Source: Termitomyces sp. T153
Taxonomy: Eukaryota > Basidiomycota > Agaricomycetes > Agaricales > Lyophyllaceae
DNA length: 64,000 nucleotides
Direction: 5' to 3'
Assembly: GCA_018296165.2 (NCBI GenBank)
Contig: JACKQL020000015.1
Span: 806,001-870,000 of the forward strand
Part shown: piece by piece, positions 45,776 to 57,729 of the stretch
How the letters are laid out: every line of letters begins with the position of its first letter
Position numbering within the stretch: the stretch's first letter is position 1
Translations under genes and position numbers: made by a program
The notes under the pieces: model-generated
What the model was told of the DNA's origin: nothing
Database searches by the model: none
The model's input: only the letters and a program-made list of their open reading frames with translations

Positions 45776-46295
45776 TTGCTGTGGGAGTTATTTGGGGTGC
45801 GTCAACTTCGGGATAGCTTCGTATGCAGTTGAGTCGTTTTAGCTGGATAGTAAGGGGGACCATGATGAATCTGATTATGATGGATGAGAGATTTCAGAAG
45901 GGAGTGCAACGGTATGACAACAGGTCAGAGAAAATTTATAGGTTCCTTAAAATTGAGATAATGAAAGCAACCCATCTCTTCATGGGGTCTCTAAAGTCTC
46001 GCGAGCAGACCGGGCCGCCTCATTGCTCTTTCGGCAGGCCCGCTAAATATGGCCCAAACGACTTGTATTTGGTTGTTCATGTAAAGTGCCAAGTGCCTCG
46101 TAACTTTGCATTCATTGTGACATACAAGCGAAAAAAATGACTTTTGGTTACATTTTTACACTTCTCTTAAGATTGAGGCTAGGCTTACATACATAAGCAC
46201 GGAATCTCCTTGTGTCGCACTAAAATGGTGAGAGTTCGCGTTGGAAGGTAAAGGAAAGCGTGTGGCTTGGCCTCAGGAGAAAAAGAGTTGTATAT
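45776..46295. other. Intergenic region
   Basis: About 520 bp between two minus-strand genes. The 105-codon plus-strand frame at 45823-46140 has no signature and overlaps nothing else; I see no support for it. Confidence 0.4.
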
Positions 46296-46892
46296 CTATC
46301 TGACTGTCATGTTGTGCACGATGCCAATCAAGTCCATCAGACGGGCGACCGAGTCCTCCACTGACCCGCTTGTGTCCAGGGTCTCTACAACCAATCTTAT
46401 GGACCCATCCTCCTTTTTATCGTGAGGTGGCTCAATGAGGTGGTTCTCGCTTACCAGCTTGTGGAGGACACCAACATCGGTCAGCTTAGTCTTAGCCCCC
46501 TGGCAGCGTTCGGGGCTGCTAACGCGTTGCTCTAGGACTGCCGAGTCGCAGTGCGCGTTGATCCAGAAGAGGGGTACGTTGGTACCGCGTACAATGTCGA
46601 GGTGCTCTTGGAGGAAAGCAGCGTCACGATCGTTACCCTCGGCTAGGCATGCCGTCATAAGGATGATATAGCCCTTCTGTACAATCTGCCTTATCTCTTT
46701 AAAGACGGGCGCCCGAATCTGGCAGCGTAGGTTGTAGTGTGCATCGCTGCGTTCTGGGATTAGAGCCGTTGCCGGGTCAATGAGCAGGCGATTGTCCAGG
46801 AGGCGGATCTTCTCGGCGGGCAGGAGCGCTTTGGCATGCTTGAAAATGGTGTACTTTCCCGTGCCGGGGAAGCCGTTCAGGACAACGATCAT
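46296..46892 (-). CDS. P-loop nucleoside/nucleotide kinase-like protein
   Basis: The coding start is taken at 46892 (MIVVLNGFPGTGKYTIF), because the Walker A motif GFPGTGKYT should lie close to the N-terminus; the frame is open upstream to 47324 without protein-like features. LLDNRLLIDPATAL, GYIILMTACLAEGND and VPLFWINAHCD follow, the last being a Walker B-like strand, then the acidic/Arg segment RVSSPERCQGAKTKLTD. About 198 residues. The pattern suits small kinases such as shikimate- or gluconate-type or AAA ATPase-like proteins of unknown substrate. Confidence 0.6.
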   Translation of the reverse strand: MIVVLNGFPGTGKYTIFKHAKALLPAEKIRLLDNRLLIDPATALIPERSDAHYNLRCQIRAPVFKEIRQIVQKGYIILMTACLAEGNDRDAAFLQEHLDIVRGTNVPLFWINAHCDSAVLEQRVSSPERCQGAKTKLTDVGVLHKLVSENHLIEPPHDKKEDGSIRLVVETLDTSGSVEDSVARLMDLIGIVHNMTVR

Positions 46893-47492
46893 GCCTCTCG
46901 GGGTTTGTGGCCTGATTTCAAGGACGGGGAGGCTGCGTGAGATCGGGGGAGATTCAACACGTCGTTGCCGACGAATGGACTTAAACGCAGCTTTAGTCTT
47001 GAAAGCTTTGCGCACGGAAATGGGATGGTTGAATTGATGTTTGGTGGAAAAGGAAGAAAAAAGTGTGTCACACCGTCGGGGGCGAGAAGATTTAGAAACC
47101 CGCCCGCGCGATATGGCAACCAAATTTACATAAACCAACCAACCATATACATAACTCGGTATGCGCTTGTTGCACAGGCCTCCGAAAATGCTCCTTACCT
47201 TACCTTCAGAACTCGCATTTACGAATATCGGCGGTTGTCTCGGAAACTTCCTTGCGCCACAAACTTTGTATACATACACCTCGCGTGAAACCTTTCTACT
47301 CCTCACTTCTCTACCAATACACAAATAGTAACGTCGAAATGCACCTCAAGACACATCCTTCAGAGGTCGCGGCACTTCTCGTAGTTCGACAGTCACGACG
47401 TTCAGCTCTATCATCGTGACAAAGCACCAAATATGATTGACACCATTTTATAAGGGATTACCACTGCAAGACAACCGCCTCGAATTATAGAA
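46893..47492. other. Intergenic region upstream of the P-loop protein
   Basis: About 600 bp. The frame of the P-loop protein remains open here but reads basic, Ser/Arg-rich sequence unlike a domain. No other feature seen. Confidence 0.4.
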
Positions 47493-47849
47493 ATGCCATT
47501 GATATCAGAGACTGGAGCCTGGAATGAGTTCGATGTACGTCTTCCCGATTACATCTTATCTCAGCCTGCTTCTTTGCAGCTGAACACAGATGATATAGTT
47601 CGTATAGCTTCCATCCCATGCTCGAGGAACATTTCAGGGAATAGGATCTATGACCGCAGTGATCTTATAGTCAATCCGATACTTCGTCGAAGTTTGCAAA
47701 CAATCAACCCCATCCTTTTACGAGGTTTTTTTAGGCGTATGTCAGTCGCGACGGTCCAAGGTTTTTACGAGTTCGCCCCACGCTTTTTCGATAACATGGA
47801 TAGTGAGGACGCCGACACCTTCAGTATGGTACTTCAGGCTTACGTATGA
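47493..47849 (+). CDS. Hypothetical protein
   Basis: A 118-codon frame starting MPLISETGAWNEFDVRLPDY. It has no signal, no membrane helix and no known motif. Its position alone between two convergent genes neither supports nor excludes it. It could be a fragment of a larger spliced gene, since the stretch to 48030 has no other feature. Confidence 0.3.
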   Translation: MPLISETGAWNEFDVRLPDYILSQPASLQLNTDDIVRIASIPCSRNISGNRIYDRSDLIVNPILRRSLQTINPILLRGFFRRMSVATVQGFYEFAPRFFDNMDSEDADTFSMVLQAYV

Positions 47850-48038
47850 TAACCACGTATGATATCCTGTCTCTGACCAAGATTAGATATAGTGGCTCGA
47901 CTCTGGCGTTGAGGAAGTCAAGTAGATATACCCTAACAATTATCCTGGTGTTGAGTCAATGATAAAGGGCATGAGGGGCAATAGAATCAGATCTTTCCGC
48001 GTGAGGGTATCGGTCGTAGAAATATATCAAGTCTAATA

Positions 48039-49089
48039 TTACAGGGCACGCTGCCTCATCCGACTGCTTACGGTCCGCAGGCCCGCATAGACTTTGCCTG
48101 GTGGTGAACCGAGGATTAAGGATACGATAGCATCTCGTGCGATTTTTATGTTTTGAAAGGAACCCATGATGTGAATTTTACTGAAGGTGGGTGAGATGAA
48201 ACCCACAGGAGAAAAAGCGATGGATCAACGCACGTATCGGCCAAAACAATACGAGTTCGACTCGCGTTTTCGATTGTAAACTTTGTTTTCCCGTCTTGTC
48301 CAGCGATGCGACCTGAGGAAGAAAATGATCAATAAGCGAAAGATCATGACTAGACTCATGTGAGTTACCTATTGCTCGGGATAGGTGATCTCCGTGTAGC
48401 GTCTTGACGTCTTTGATCTCGAAAGAGTCGAGGTACAGGTCATCCAATCGGAGTAGTGCAATTGCATCCTAAGTAAAAATGAGATAGAATTTCACTGTGG
48501 TTAAAACGAACGGTAGACACATTAACATCAAAGCCAAGAGCATACGCCTTGACAAAGTCTGCACCCTTTTGCAAAGCCCCTACGTCCTTGGTCTCTTTCG
48601 AAGTCTACCCAACCCATTAAGAATATGTGTAAATCAGCAACAGCAAGAACTTTGACATACCCTTATTTCCACACATCGTCTCTGGACATTCATCCTAACC
48701 TGCAGTCCCAGAATTTCCGTCAACGGTCCAAAGATGTTAATCCAGTCTTTCTTAATTGGAGTCATTCGGTGAGGAGGTATTGGTATTCGCCTTGTCTCAG
48801 ACTTGAGTCGGGTGGCGCCCACGCCGGGGGCCAAAGCAGGAAAGGCAGGAGCGGCAGTGGTTTCCATAGTATCGTCATCGATTAGAATATCATCGTCTCC
48901 CTGGTTGTCAACTTCGATGAGCTGGTCTGTTATGTTGGATGTTGATCCCTCTGGATCGTTCATTTCTTCATCTATAGTTTGAGTAGAGATCTTGGCAGGT
49001 TGAACACCTTTTCTGGTGACCCTGCGGCGGTTCTTGCGTACAATTGATGGCTGGGATGGTATTGGAACAGAGGAAGTAGAAACGACCAT
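48039..49089 (-). CDS. PNO1: PNO1/Dim2 KH-domain ribosome biogenesis protein
   Basis: The N-terminal exon (from 49089) is basic then acidic ([17 protein letters not shown]) and ends with [20 protein letters not shown] and [14 protein letters not shown]. Spliced exons continue with [26 protein letters not shown], then [48 protein letters not shown] and a last exon ending MRQRAL. This is the order of the KH-like domains of PNO1, which guides Nob1 cleavage of the 20S pre-rRNA and Dim1 methylation. About 250 residues, full length. It is divergent from the threonine synthase, 155 bp away. Confidence 0.9.
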
Positions 49090-49244
49090 GGTTATAGCCT
49101 CGAGGGTACCAAGCGTTTTGGTGCAAAAATGTCTTTTTCGTGACAGTCACACATGTGACCATGACATTCCGCTGCCCTTGGTTCGGGTCAATATAAATTT
49201 CAGTTTAGTGCAGAGCAAAGTTGTTGCCTTCCGTCACGCCGACT

Positions 49245-51141
49245 ATGAGGTATTTTTCGACTCGTGGAGGCAGCGAAAGGTTGTCTTTCGAAGAGGTTTC
49301 ATTCCTTCCTATCTACAAATGTGTGCCGTCTGATCATCTTGATTATCGCAGACGGTCTTGACAGGCCTGGCACCGAACGGTGGTCTGTACATTCCGGAGT
49401 ACATTCCCACTCTTCCTGAGAACTGGCGGTCGGATTGGAAAAATTATTCTTTTGTGGATCTCTCAGTTGCCGTTCTCTCTCTATACATTTTGAAGGACGA
49501 GATCTCCGAGTCAGAGCTACGGCAACTTGTGGAGAAGTCATACAAAACCTTCCGGCACCCTGATGTCACCCCATTGACAAAATTGGATGATAAGACTTTC
49601 GTGTTGGAACTGTTCCATGGGCCCACGTTTGCTTTTAAGGATGTGGCGCTCCAACTCCTCGGAAACCTGTTTGAATTCTTCCTAATTCGTAGAAATGCTG
49701 CCAAGGCCGCAGATGCTGAGCTCGAGAAATTGACAGTTGTCGGAGCCACTAGTGGAGATACAGGAAGGTCTGTCATTGATATGTTCACCACAGGTCTTTT
49801 CATATTCATTTTTTTCTAGCGCAGCTATCTATGGTCTCCGTGGCAAAGCCAACGTCTCAATCTTTATCCTTCACCCGAAAGGTCGTGTATCTCCCATTCA
49901 GGAGGCACAGATGACCACGGTCACGGACGCAAACGTGCACAATGTCGCCGTTAAGGGAACATTTGATGATTGCCAGGTCCGTATGTCTTAGGATCGTTAT
50001 GGTGCAACTCTCACACATATCCAGGATATAGTAAAATCTCTCTTCGCTGATCGCGAGTTCAACTCCACCCACCGCCTCGCTGCTGTTAACTCGATCAACT
50101 GGGCACGTATTCTTGCTCAGACGGTCTATTACTTCCTCGCCTACTTCCAACTCCAGTCCCAGCTCCCAACAGACATCAACATCGACGATCTTGGGGTTGA
50201 GTTCGTCGTGCCTACTGGGAATTTCGGCGATATCTTGGCTGGATACTATGCCAAGCGGATGGGCCTACCGGTGTCCAAGTTAGTGGTCGCCACTAATGAA
50301 AACGACATCCTTGCACGTTTCTGGAAGAGCGGCAGCTACGAAAAGGTGGACTCGAGTACAGGTCACGATGGCTCGTCCGGTGCCACTGCTCCAGCAGATG
50401 GTTCATCTGATGGGAAGCAAGGTACGGCAACGTCTGGAGTCAAGGAAACCCTCAGTCCTGCTATGGACATTATGGTCTCAAGTAACTTTGAACGACTACT
50501 ATGGTACCTCGCGTTCGAGAACGCGTCCGGAATCCGGGAAGAAAAAGAGGTAGAAGCTGGCAAGCTACTCAGCAGCTGGATGTCTAGCTTGAAGGAGGAT
50601 GGCCGTGTCAAGCTGCCAATCAACATCCTTCTATCCGCCAGGAAAGACTTTGCAGCTGAGAGAATATCTGATGAACAGGTATTGTCATTATCTTTCCACA
50701 ATTGTGTACCAACCTAAGCCTTCAACTTCAGACCCTCACTACAATACAATCGTTCTTTAACGGGGTCGTGTCGTATATCGCAGACCCTCATACAGCAGTT
50801 GGCCTCGCTGCTGCCCGCGCGGTTGCAAAACAAAAGTGAGTCGTCATCTTTTCTTTCTCAAAACCGCTTCCTTACTCTATGGTAGTCCTGAGGATGTCTG
50901 CCAAGTTGTCCTCTCCACTGCGCACCCTGCGAAGTTCTCCGAAGCGGTCTCTCGGGCGTTGAAGGACTACGACCGCTTCAACTTTGACCGTGACGTCCTC
51001 CCGCAAGAATTCCGCGGGTTGCTTGAGAAGGAGAAACGTGTCATCGATGTCGAGTCCCCTGACGTTGATCTTGTTAAGGCTGTTATCGAGAAGACTGTTG
51101 GTCATCAGGCTGGAAAACTTGCGGGCTCTGGAAGTATTTAA
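49245..51141 (+). CDS. THR4: Threonine synthase
   Basis: Exon 1 starts MRYFSTRGGSERLSFEE and splices (GTTTCA...CGCAG) to TVLTGLAPNGGLYIPE. LELFHGPTFAFKDVALQ contains the PLP lysine. VVGATSGDTGSAAIYGLRG follows across an intron after 49764. FVVPTGNFGDILAGYYAKRMG, the phosphate-binding loop, and LSTAHPAKF near the end complete the family landmarks. It forms L-threonine from O-phosphohomoserine. About 560 residues. A Gly/Ser/Ala-rich insertion (around 50360-50420) extends a surface loop. Confidence 0.92.
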
Positions 51142-51282
51142 ATGGATAGGCCATGTAACAGACTAAAAAATGTACAAGAAGATAGATATCAAGGGTAGCC
51201 AGAATACTCAGACTATCGGAACATGACTTTCGTTTGCAATATATCTATGCCCGACTTTGATACGTCAGTAAGAGAAGGGGTT

Positions 51283-52274
51283 CTATGTGATAATTGTCCC
51301 GCCAACTTTGTACGACATCACATAATTAATCCCTTCTGAATTTAGAGATTGTTCAAGAAGAATGATCTTGTTGGTCGAGTCGATGGTTTCCTTGCTTTTG
51401 GCAATAGATGAGAGTAAGAGATCCCTTTGCAGGCAACCAAGCGTTGGCATAGTAATCCAAACGTCCCAAGAATTCTTCGCCTGTGAGCCGGGATGCTTCG
51501 CCAAACTGGGTCTGAGAAGATGGTGATTGAGTGGAAACTTGTTGAGGGGAACGTGATACCGTACATCGACAGTTTGCAATTGGTTCCAAGCGGGATTGAG
51601 ATGGCCGACACGACTCGCTTTGATATCACTGAGGTATTGGGAGATAACGTTGTCAATTGCGTCAATTGCCTCGATAAATTCCTGTAAGATGGTTTCGTTA
51701 TCTTGAGTATGTACAACAAGAAAAGACGACGTACTTTGTATAGTTTGAGCCATAGTTTTTCCACCTCTCCATTGTCGACTGGGGGTTGCGTGGCGTTCGC
51801 GATGAATTCTTTGCCAAAATGTCTGCAATACATGAGCAACGTAGCGCAGTTATTGCATTGAGATGTAACTGACTTGTAAACAAGACCCGCGGACGATAAT
51901 TTTGTGGTGGAACCATGACCAAAGACTTCAGTGAAACCGCGCTGATGATGGTCGAAGCGCTGCTTGCTTTCGTCGTATACAACGCCGACATCGACGACGA
52001 TATTGCAGGTCGCGAGGACAGCGGGGTCGCGAGTTCGTATCAGGTCTGCAAAAATTAAGATGAGAATGTAATGGAGGAATGTAGACAGACCAGCGTCGCA
52101 GTATTTGTCGATCTGCGCAATAAAGAAACGGCAAGGGCTTCATCGCAATGGAAGGTCCCGTTGTGAGTACCGATGACCTGGGGAAAGTTCGACAAAGATG
52201 AGGGAGCTCAATGCTAATCGAGCCTGCGGCAAATTCCGCCTTTTTGCTGGTGTTTTCTGGGACACGGTGGTCAT
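51283..52274 (-). pseudogene. Truncated, frameshifted MYG1-type exonuclease
   Basis: From the ATG at 52274 a basic leader splices to VIGTHNGTFHCDEALAVSLLR, the start of the MYG1 DHH-type phosphoesterase. One base then appears to be missing near 52105-52115, since the next residues expected (DKYCDADLIRTRD) lie in another frame. DPAVLATCNIVVDVGVVYD, FDHHQRGFTEVFGHGSTTKL and EFIEAIDAIDNVISQY follow. At about 51427-51430 an extra base separates WLPA from RDLLLSSIAKS. The frame ends after LLEQSLN, and the final 80 or so residues of the family are absent; the threonine synthase end is only 140 bp away. The exonuclease is probably dead, or the assembly has two indels. Confidence 0.65.
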
Positions 52275-52477
52275 GATGTGGCGGGAAACAAAACGGTAGT
52301 GATTGACCAATGGATGATCCCTTGAAAAATGTAGAAAAAGCATGGTGTAAGTATGTGTGGGTATGGGCCGTAGGACACTAATATTCGACTCGAGGTCGTG
52401 CGAGAAGAAGGTACAGCGTCTATGTTGTCCGTGAACAAACGAACATGTATGCAAAATGTTCAGGAGAGTCCGAGGCT

Positions 52478-52736
52478 CTACGGCACCATCAACGCTCCAG
52501 TCAACACCAAACCTCCTACTCCAATAAATATCGTATTCCTTGTCATCTGGGCCAAATGCTCCCCTGAAGCACCCGGAAGGAAACCGCCGTTGGGCCCACC
52601 GCCGGCAGCTACTGTTGTCGGGGCAGTGGAAGGTCTGAGGTCGCGTTTTTTAGGATGCTGTGCAAACCCATATGCGACGAAGATTACGTACACAGATCCA
52701 ACCTTGAACCCAGATTACCAGCCATGTTGCCGCCAT
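52478..52736 (-). CDS. Small protein with C-terminal membrane helix
   Basis: Two exons (52736-52719, 52657-52478) with a 61-bp GTAATC...GCACAG intron give about 65 residues. The chain starts MAATW and has RPSTAPTTVAAGGGPNGGF, then MTRNTIFIGVGGLVLTGALM directly before the stop, so it would be a tail-anchored or mitochondrial inner-membrane microprotein. I do not recognise the family. The short first exon makes the model uncertain. Confidence 0.4.
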
Positions 52737-53102
52737 GCATGATGAAAATTCTGCTCCTCACCGCCATTTGACTTCGTCTCCATGTACATTGTACCCCCTG
52801 ACCGTCTATTGAGCCCAGAAGCTGTCAACATTGTGTATCTCGCTAAACAGGCTGTGCAATGGATAATCGCCGTGTACCTCAGTGAGTAGTCGTCACGCAC
52901 GAAGCCTCGTTTTTTCTGACTCTACTTGAACAGGAGAGACTCAAAAGACTGTCCTACCTCATGTTCAGCGGGAGTGGCCACTGCGCCTCACCTGGGAGAA
53001 TATCAGTTGGTCGCTTTGTCTGGCTACGGTTTTGCCCTTGTCATGTTGAACATGTGTAACTCAAGTTGAATGCCTACGTCCAATCTTTGAGCATCCGGAG
53101 CG

Positions 53103-53580
53103 ATGGCCGGCCCACGTGTTTCATGCAGCGAAGTGGTTTTGTCAGTCAATCTTGCTGTCTTTAGTCCACACAACGTTAAGCTGGATCTTCTAGTCGTAAC
53201 ACATACGCACATCGTTCACCTCGTGTCCCTGTCGATTTTCTTCGGACCTATTGCAGTTCTCATCCCTCTTCTCTTCCTGCACGAACTTGTGGTTTCCATC
53301 CTCTTCAACTTGAGCTTCATTTTTCATGGACTGCTTCCAGGTACGAGTCGCAATTCTCACCTCGATTGTCCTCATGATCCTCGTAGGCACAGTCGACGAT
53401 CATTATCTCTACCTTAGTTCTATCTTTGACGATCTCAAGGGATTTACATTTTCATGTGTTGACAGATTAGGGGCGAGATACAACAAGCTGACGACGGAGT
53501 CCTGGTGTCTCCTTATACTTCGACTTTTTTGCCTAGGTCTCGGTAGCCTTGCACTATATCATATCGTGATCGAAAATTAG
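53103..53580 (+). CDS. Putative multi-pass membrane protein, 3' part
   Basis: The exon at 53103-53338 holds two hydrophobic segments (VSLSIFFGPIAVLIPLLFLH and LVVSILFNLSFIFHGLL). A 47-bp intron (GTACGA...CGTAG) joins it to an exon encoding GTVDDHYLYLSSIFDDLKG and ending LRLFCLGLGSLALYHIVIEN. Open stretches at 52781-52890 and 52935-53047 (MYIVPPDRLLSPEAVNIVYL, then REWPLRLTWENISWSLCLAT) may be upstream exons of the same gene, but a complete model could not be made. PERWPAHVF nearby faintly recalls wax-synthase-like proteins. Function unassigned. Confidence 0.4.
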
Positions 53581-54857
53581 AGCTAGCAGATGGGGATATA
53601 TATATATATCTTTCTCTGTATAAGACACTGTTTGTATTATGTCAATAAAAGGGATAGTAAAGGAAATTTACTCAGGGACAAGCCTGAAGCGGGGCACGCA
53701 TTAATATTGCAGAAATAGTGGATGTTTTTCGCCATAACACCATATACTGCCTTGACAAGACGAATTTTTCGAGAAGCGCCACAAAGTCTTCGTGTGATTC
53801 AATCATGGCTTCTTTTATCTTTAGCGGCCCTCAGCAGCCCTCCACAAACTATTTAAGAGGATAATGAAGTACATAAAGCTCACTAGCAAGATCCTGATAT
53901 CCGAAACATCATCTCAATGGATGTAGGCGAACACACATCACTATCACTCACACCTTGATGAACCTTCACATGTCAAGTATTTCCAGATTGAGGAGTTCAG
54001 GCGTTTATCCATCAACCGGAATTGTGGGGTTCAATGAATGTACCAGTGCCGCATCTCCGAACAGATAATATATACTACGTAGTCAATTGAGAAGTCAAAA
54101 CAAGGACTTAATCAATGTAAACATTCTTTGCTTTTTAACGTTCATCTTTCGGGCGTACTTCGTTGTTCTCAAGTCCAAGATTGCTGTGGCGCATCCGAGT
54201 CCGAGGTGGCACCACGCCAAGAGAGTAAAGAAATATTTCAGAGTCGGTACCTAAAGAGGGGAGTTGCGGTGCTTTAGTTGTTGCAAAACTAAACTGCTCT
54301 TTCAAATGTCTTGACGGATGGTTATGAAAGAGACTCAGCCTAGCCATACCCCACGCATCACCAGGCCGATAGTCTTAATCTTACTATGATCTCGAGTGTT
54401 CAAATGACGGTGTTGAGGACCTTTTCAACGATGATGTGTCTTTCAAATCTGAGAGCAGACGCGTATGAAGACACTGAGGCGATGCTGATAATGTTCATAC
54501 ATAGCATTGGAGAATACCTGAATGTCTTGCGAAGCTTGATACAAGACACTACTTCGTCGAAGCAGCGGGACCTGATGAGGTATCCGATGATCATCCCTTT
54601 GGTTGGCAGTCTCCGCAGATGAGACGTGTTTCGTAGTGTTGCTAGTCATGCCTACTGCAAGGGAAATCGTAGATGTGGTACAAATCATTGAAACTCGAGA
54701 TTTCATGATGACCAACGAAACCGCAGACTACTTGGAGGGACAAGTTTGAATCTCTGTTGACTACCTTGATCTATATGATTTCTCGAGCACAGTCACGTTG
54801 TCCTGAATCCAACCTGTCCTAGTCTACAAAGGGTGAACGAGCTACAATTGTAAATAG
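53581..54857. other. Intergenic region before the P450
   Basis: About 1.3 kb without a supported gene. A (TA)n run (GATATATATATATATC, about 53596) follows the membrane protein gene. The frames at 54135-54347, 54386-54622 and 54443-54715 overlap one another on both strands and carry no signature; some could be a decayed gene. Confidence 0.4.
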
Positions 54858-56955
54858 TCACAGATAAGGACCATCGCTTGGCCGCCGGGGGGCCTCCTCA
54901 TTCACAATGCGAATGAGATCTTCGGCTTCAGGAGAACGTGGCTTGAGAGTGAATGCAAAAGGTAAAGGATGGCTGGTTCATCATCGTGAGTGTTGCAATT
55001 CGGGTTATCGATCCGGTATATATTCATACCTGACAGTGCCGCCTTCGAATTCACAACGCGGCTCAATATCAATTCCATTCTCATCTTTACCTTTGCTGAT
55101 CTCAAAGACAGACAGGGTCATGGCAGTGGCAATGAACATGTTTGCGTTCGCAAGATCCTTTCCAGGACAAACTCTGAACAGTCATAGTTTAGCACCAACT
55201 CAGAAACCAAGAGGATGTCGAAACCTTTTACCAAAGCCGAACATGTAAGTTTTTGGGTCGAGTTCTGGTGTATAGCCTTCGCTTGGCAAGAAACGTTCAG
55301 GACGGAATTCCAAAGGATCAGAGTATAGTTGAGGATCATGGGTAATATGCCTACGAGGATGACCAGAATTAAGTTGACATAAACCAATTCTCAAGCAGGC
55401 TCACCAGACGTGGGGAAGTATAATCGAATCTTTCGGGATCAGATATCCGTTGTAAATGTCGTCTTGTAGAGCTCGATGTGGGATACCTGGAGAGAACTTG
55501 ATCACGAAGAGCAAAAGTCATCGGCGATGATCATACCAATACGACCAGTGGAATGCCATCTCATCACTTCTTTCATAGTTGCCTCAAGATAAGGCAAACT
55601 AGGACGATCATCAAAGTTCGGGAGACGTTTATTGCCAACAACTGAATCGAGTTCGTCGCGTGCACGTTTCTGGACATCCGGGTAAAGAAGCATGAGCAGC
55701 ATGAAGGCGCTCAGCGCAGCAACAGTCTATCCCAGTAATCGATTTCAGGAGGATAATCTGTGGGAAACAGATCTCACAGTATCGGAGGCCCCACCATAGA
55801 TGGCCGTGGCGGCGTACTTGACGGCATGCTCTGTAGCCTCATCGGGACCGGTGCTCATCATGTCGGATGTGAATGATGGTAACTCAGTGCCTGCTCGCTG
55901 TATGATGTCAGCTCAACCCTAAAAAAAGCTCAAAAGAGTCGAAAACTTACCATTCGGTTCTTCACAAAGCTGTGAGGTCGTTCTGTTTGTTCCAAGTTAT
56001 GAGAACGGTAGGTAGCTGCGGCTTGTTTGAATGGCATCCAATCAGGTAGATATTTCACTATTAAAAATATCATACCGTTGGTTGCGGCTATTAACATGAA
56101 ACACGGAGCGCACTGATTGGGAAGATGTCTACAAGCCAGGCGCCTGGCATTGTGATGGCGTAGAAGTCTTTTGCGGCTGTCTCTACCAAATCAACAAGAG
56201 GATCCGGCTGATCCGTTTCAATAATATATCCATGGGAGATGCGGAGCGAAATGGCGCCCGCGGTCCTAGTAATTTCGAGATAAGATGGCCAGCATCATGA
56301 TGGAGAATCACATCATAAAACAAACCAGCGAATATGAGAAATCAAATTGGCGGGGTCGTCTAGAATGCGCGTCAAGAAATAACGAGTCTCAAGCTCTTGA
56401 ATGTGACGGAAGTTTGTGATCGCAGATGGAGACCCAAGATAAGTCTTCATCATCTTCCTCATTGCCCGGAAATGATCTCCATATTGAGCTAGAATCAGTT
56501 GCTGGTCCCATCCTACCCTAAAGATGGAGTGGAATTGTTAGAGACGGCCACGTCATATGGGATGAAAGAGCGGACATGCTGCCACCAAAAGGAAATATTG
56601 GTCGTCCAGAGTAAATGGAAGACCTTTTGTCAAGGAGGTCTATCGTTGCTTGCAAGTCATTTATTAGTATGATCGTTTGCCCCAGAACAGTGACGCTGTT
56701 GATCAGACCTAAAAGGACAACTATGTCGGCAGACAATGAATAATGACAGCACCACGTACCATAGGAATCCTTATACCCTAGCCAAGGGAGAGGATCACCT
56801 CGCGGAGGTAGGTTGAATATGTTGCCAACAATTGGCCATCCACGAGGTCCTGGAGGTAAAGGTGGCCGACGAGCCTTGCAAACGAATGAAATCAGGAGAC
56901 CAGCCAAGACAAGACTTATGGCAAGAATAGCAGGAATATTTCGAATAGCGTCCAT
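54858..56955 (-). CDS. Cytochrome P450 monooxygenase
   Basis: Starting at 56955, an N-terminal anchor ([20 protein letters not shown]) is followed by the [17 protein letters not shown] hinge. Ten or so exons continue to the I-helix YGGASDTT, the ExxR within [14 protein letters not shown] and, across an intron, the heme loop [14 protein letters not shown], where the cysteine ligand is present. The C-terminus ends RPSDGPYL at 54858. It looks like an intact ER-bound class II P450 of about 500 residues, of the type that oxidises hydrophobic metabolites in agaricomycetes. It lies next to a transposon island. Its substrate is unknown, and the terpene synthases are 36 kb away. Confidence 0.85.
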
Positions 56956-57320
56956 GGTAGTCTGAGAAGTCTGAGATCTATCCCAGGAGGACGTTGAAAT
57001 GAGAAGTCGAAGCAAGTTCTCAAAGTTACCGATTGAAAATGAACACCTATGAGGATGTCAGTGATGTGACGGTTTCAGACGGATCTGGGGCTGCATAAGA
57101 CCGCACGCGCATCATGGGCGCTCTACAGATCAAGTGCTAATTGATAGCCTGCGGCATTGTACGGCAGAGGTGACAAAAGAGTGATAACGAGCAATCCTCC
57201 ATATTGTCATCAAGAAGGGGACTCGACCATTTCAAGGTATTGTCCTTCCGTTCAACTTGGATTCTCTCTAAATATATATACTAGACATCACTGATAAGGA
57301 AATTCAAGAACATCAAGAAT
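56956..57320. other. Intergenic region
   Basis: About 365 bp, the likely P450 promoter region. A TATATATA string lies near 57271. No gene seen. Confidence 0.4.
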
Positions 57321-57729
57321 TGGCCTACATCACAAGGTGCCAACTAGGGGTGCCGATGCCGACTGCGTCAAGCATAGTTGGAATGAAAAGTAGAGTAGGT
57401 CATCAGCTTACGTCAAGATTATCAATAAAGCTAGGTACCAGAATAAGTATAAGAAGATATGTAAGGAGGCTTCTTGGATCTAAATCACCATGTGGATGGA
57501 AAAACCAGGGTTCAAGGAACCTTGGGTCACGGTGCTGGGAGCCCAGCACAGTTGGAATGTCAGGAAGATATGTATTGTTCTTCATTATGCTACGAGGGAG
57601 CTGGTTATATATAAGTACAAAATATATTAGAAAAGTCTCCAAGGTTCTAGTTCGTCAGTATGAGTCAGTTATAAGTTTTCGGCCGCTGGGATCGCTCAAC
57701 GATGTTTCGGCTTGCTAGAAGGTTCTCCA
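57321..57729 (-). repeat. Probable LTR of copia element 2
   Basis: On the minus strand this follows a purine tract (GGCTTGAAGGGGAGAG) directly after the element's RNase H. It begins TGGAGAACC and holds TTATATATAA, a promoter-like box. The far end cannot be fixed because no second LTR is in the window; the border given is the nearest CA (forward TG). Confidence 0.4.

Noticed and set aside
45823..46140. 105-codon plus-strand frame
   Set aside because: Met/Arg-rich and without signature; lies between two minus-strand genes with no splice or start context.
54386..54715. Overlapping short frames on both strands before the P450
   Set aside because: Could be a decayed gene, but no motif could be matched.
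12940..57000. A terpenoid cluster joining the two synthases with the P450
   Set aside because: The P450 is about 36 kb from the second synthase with many housekeeping genes between, so clustering is not supported by this window.
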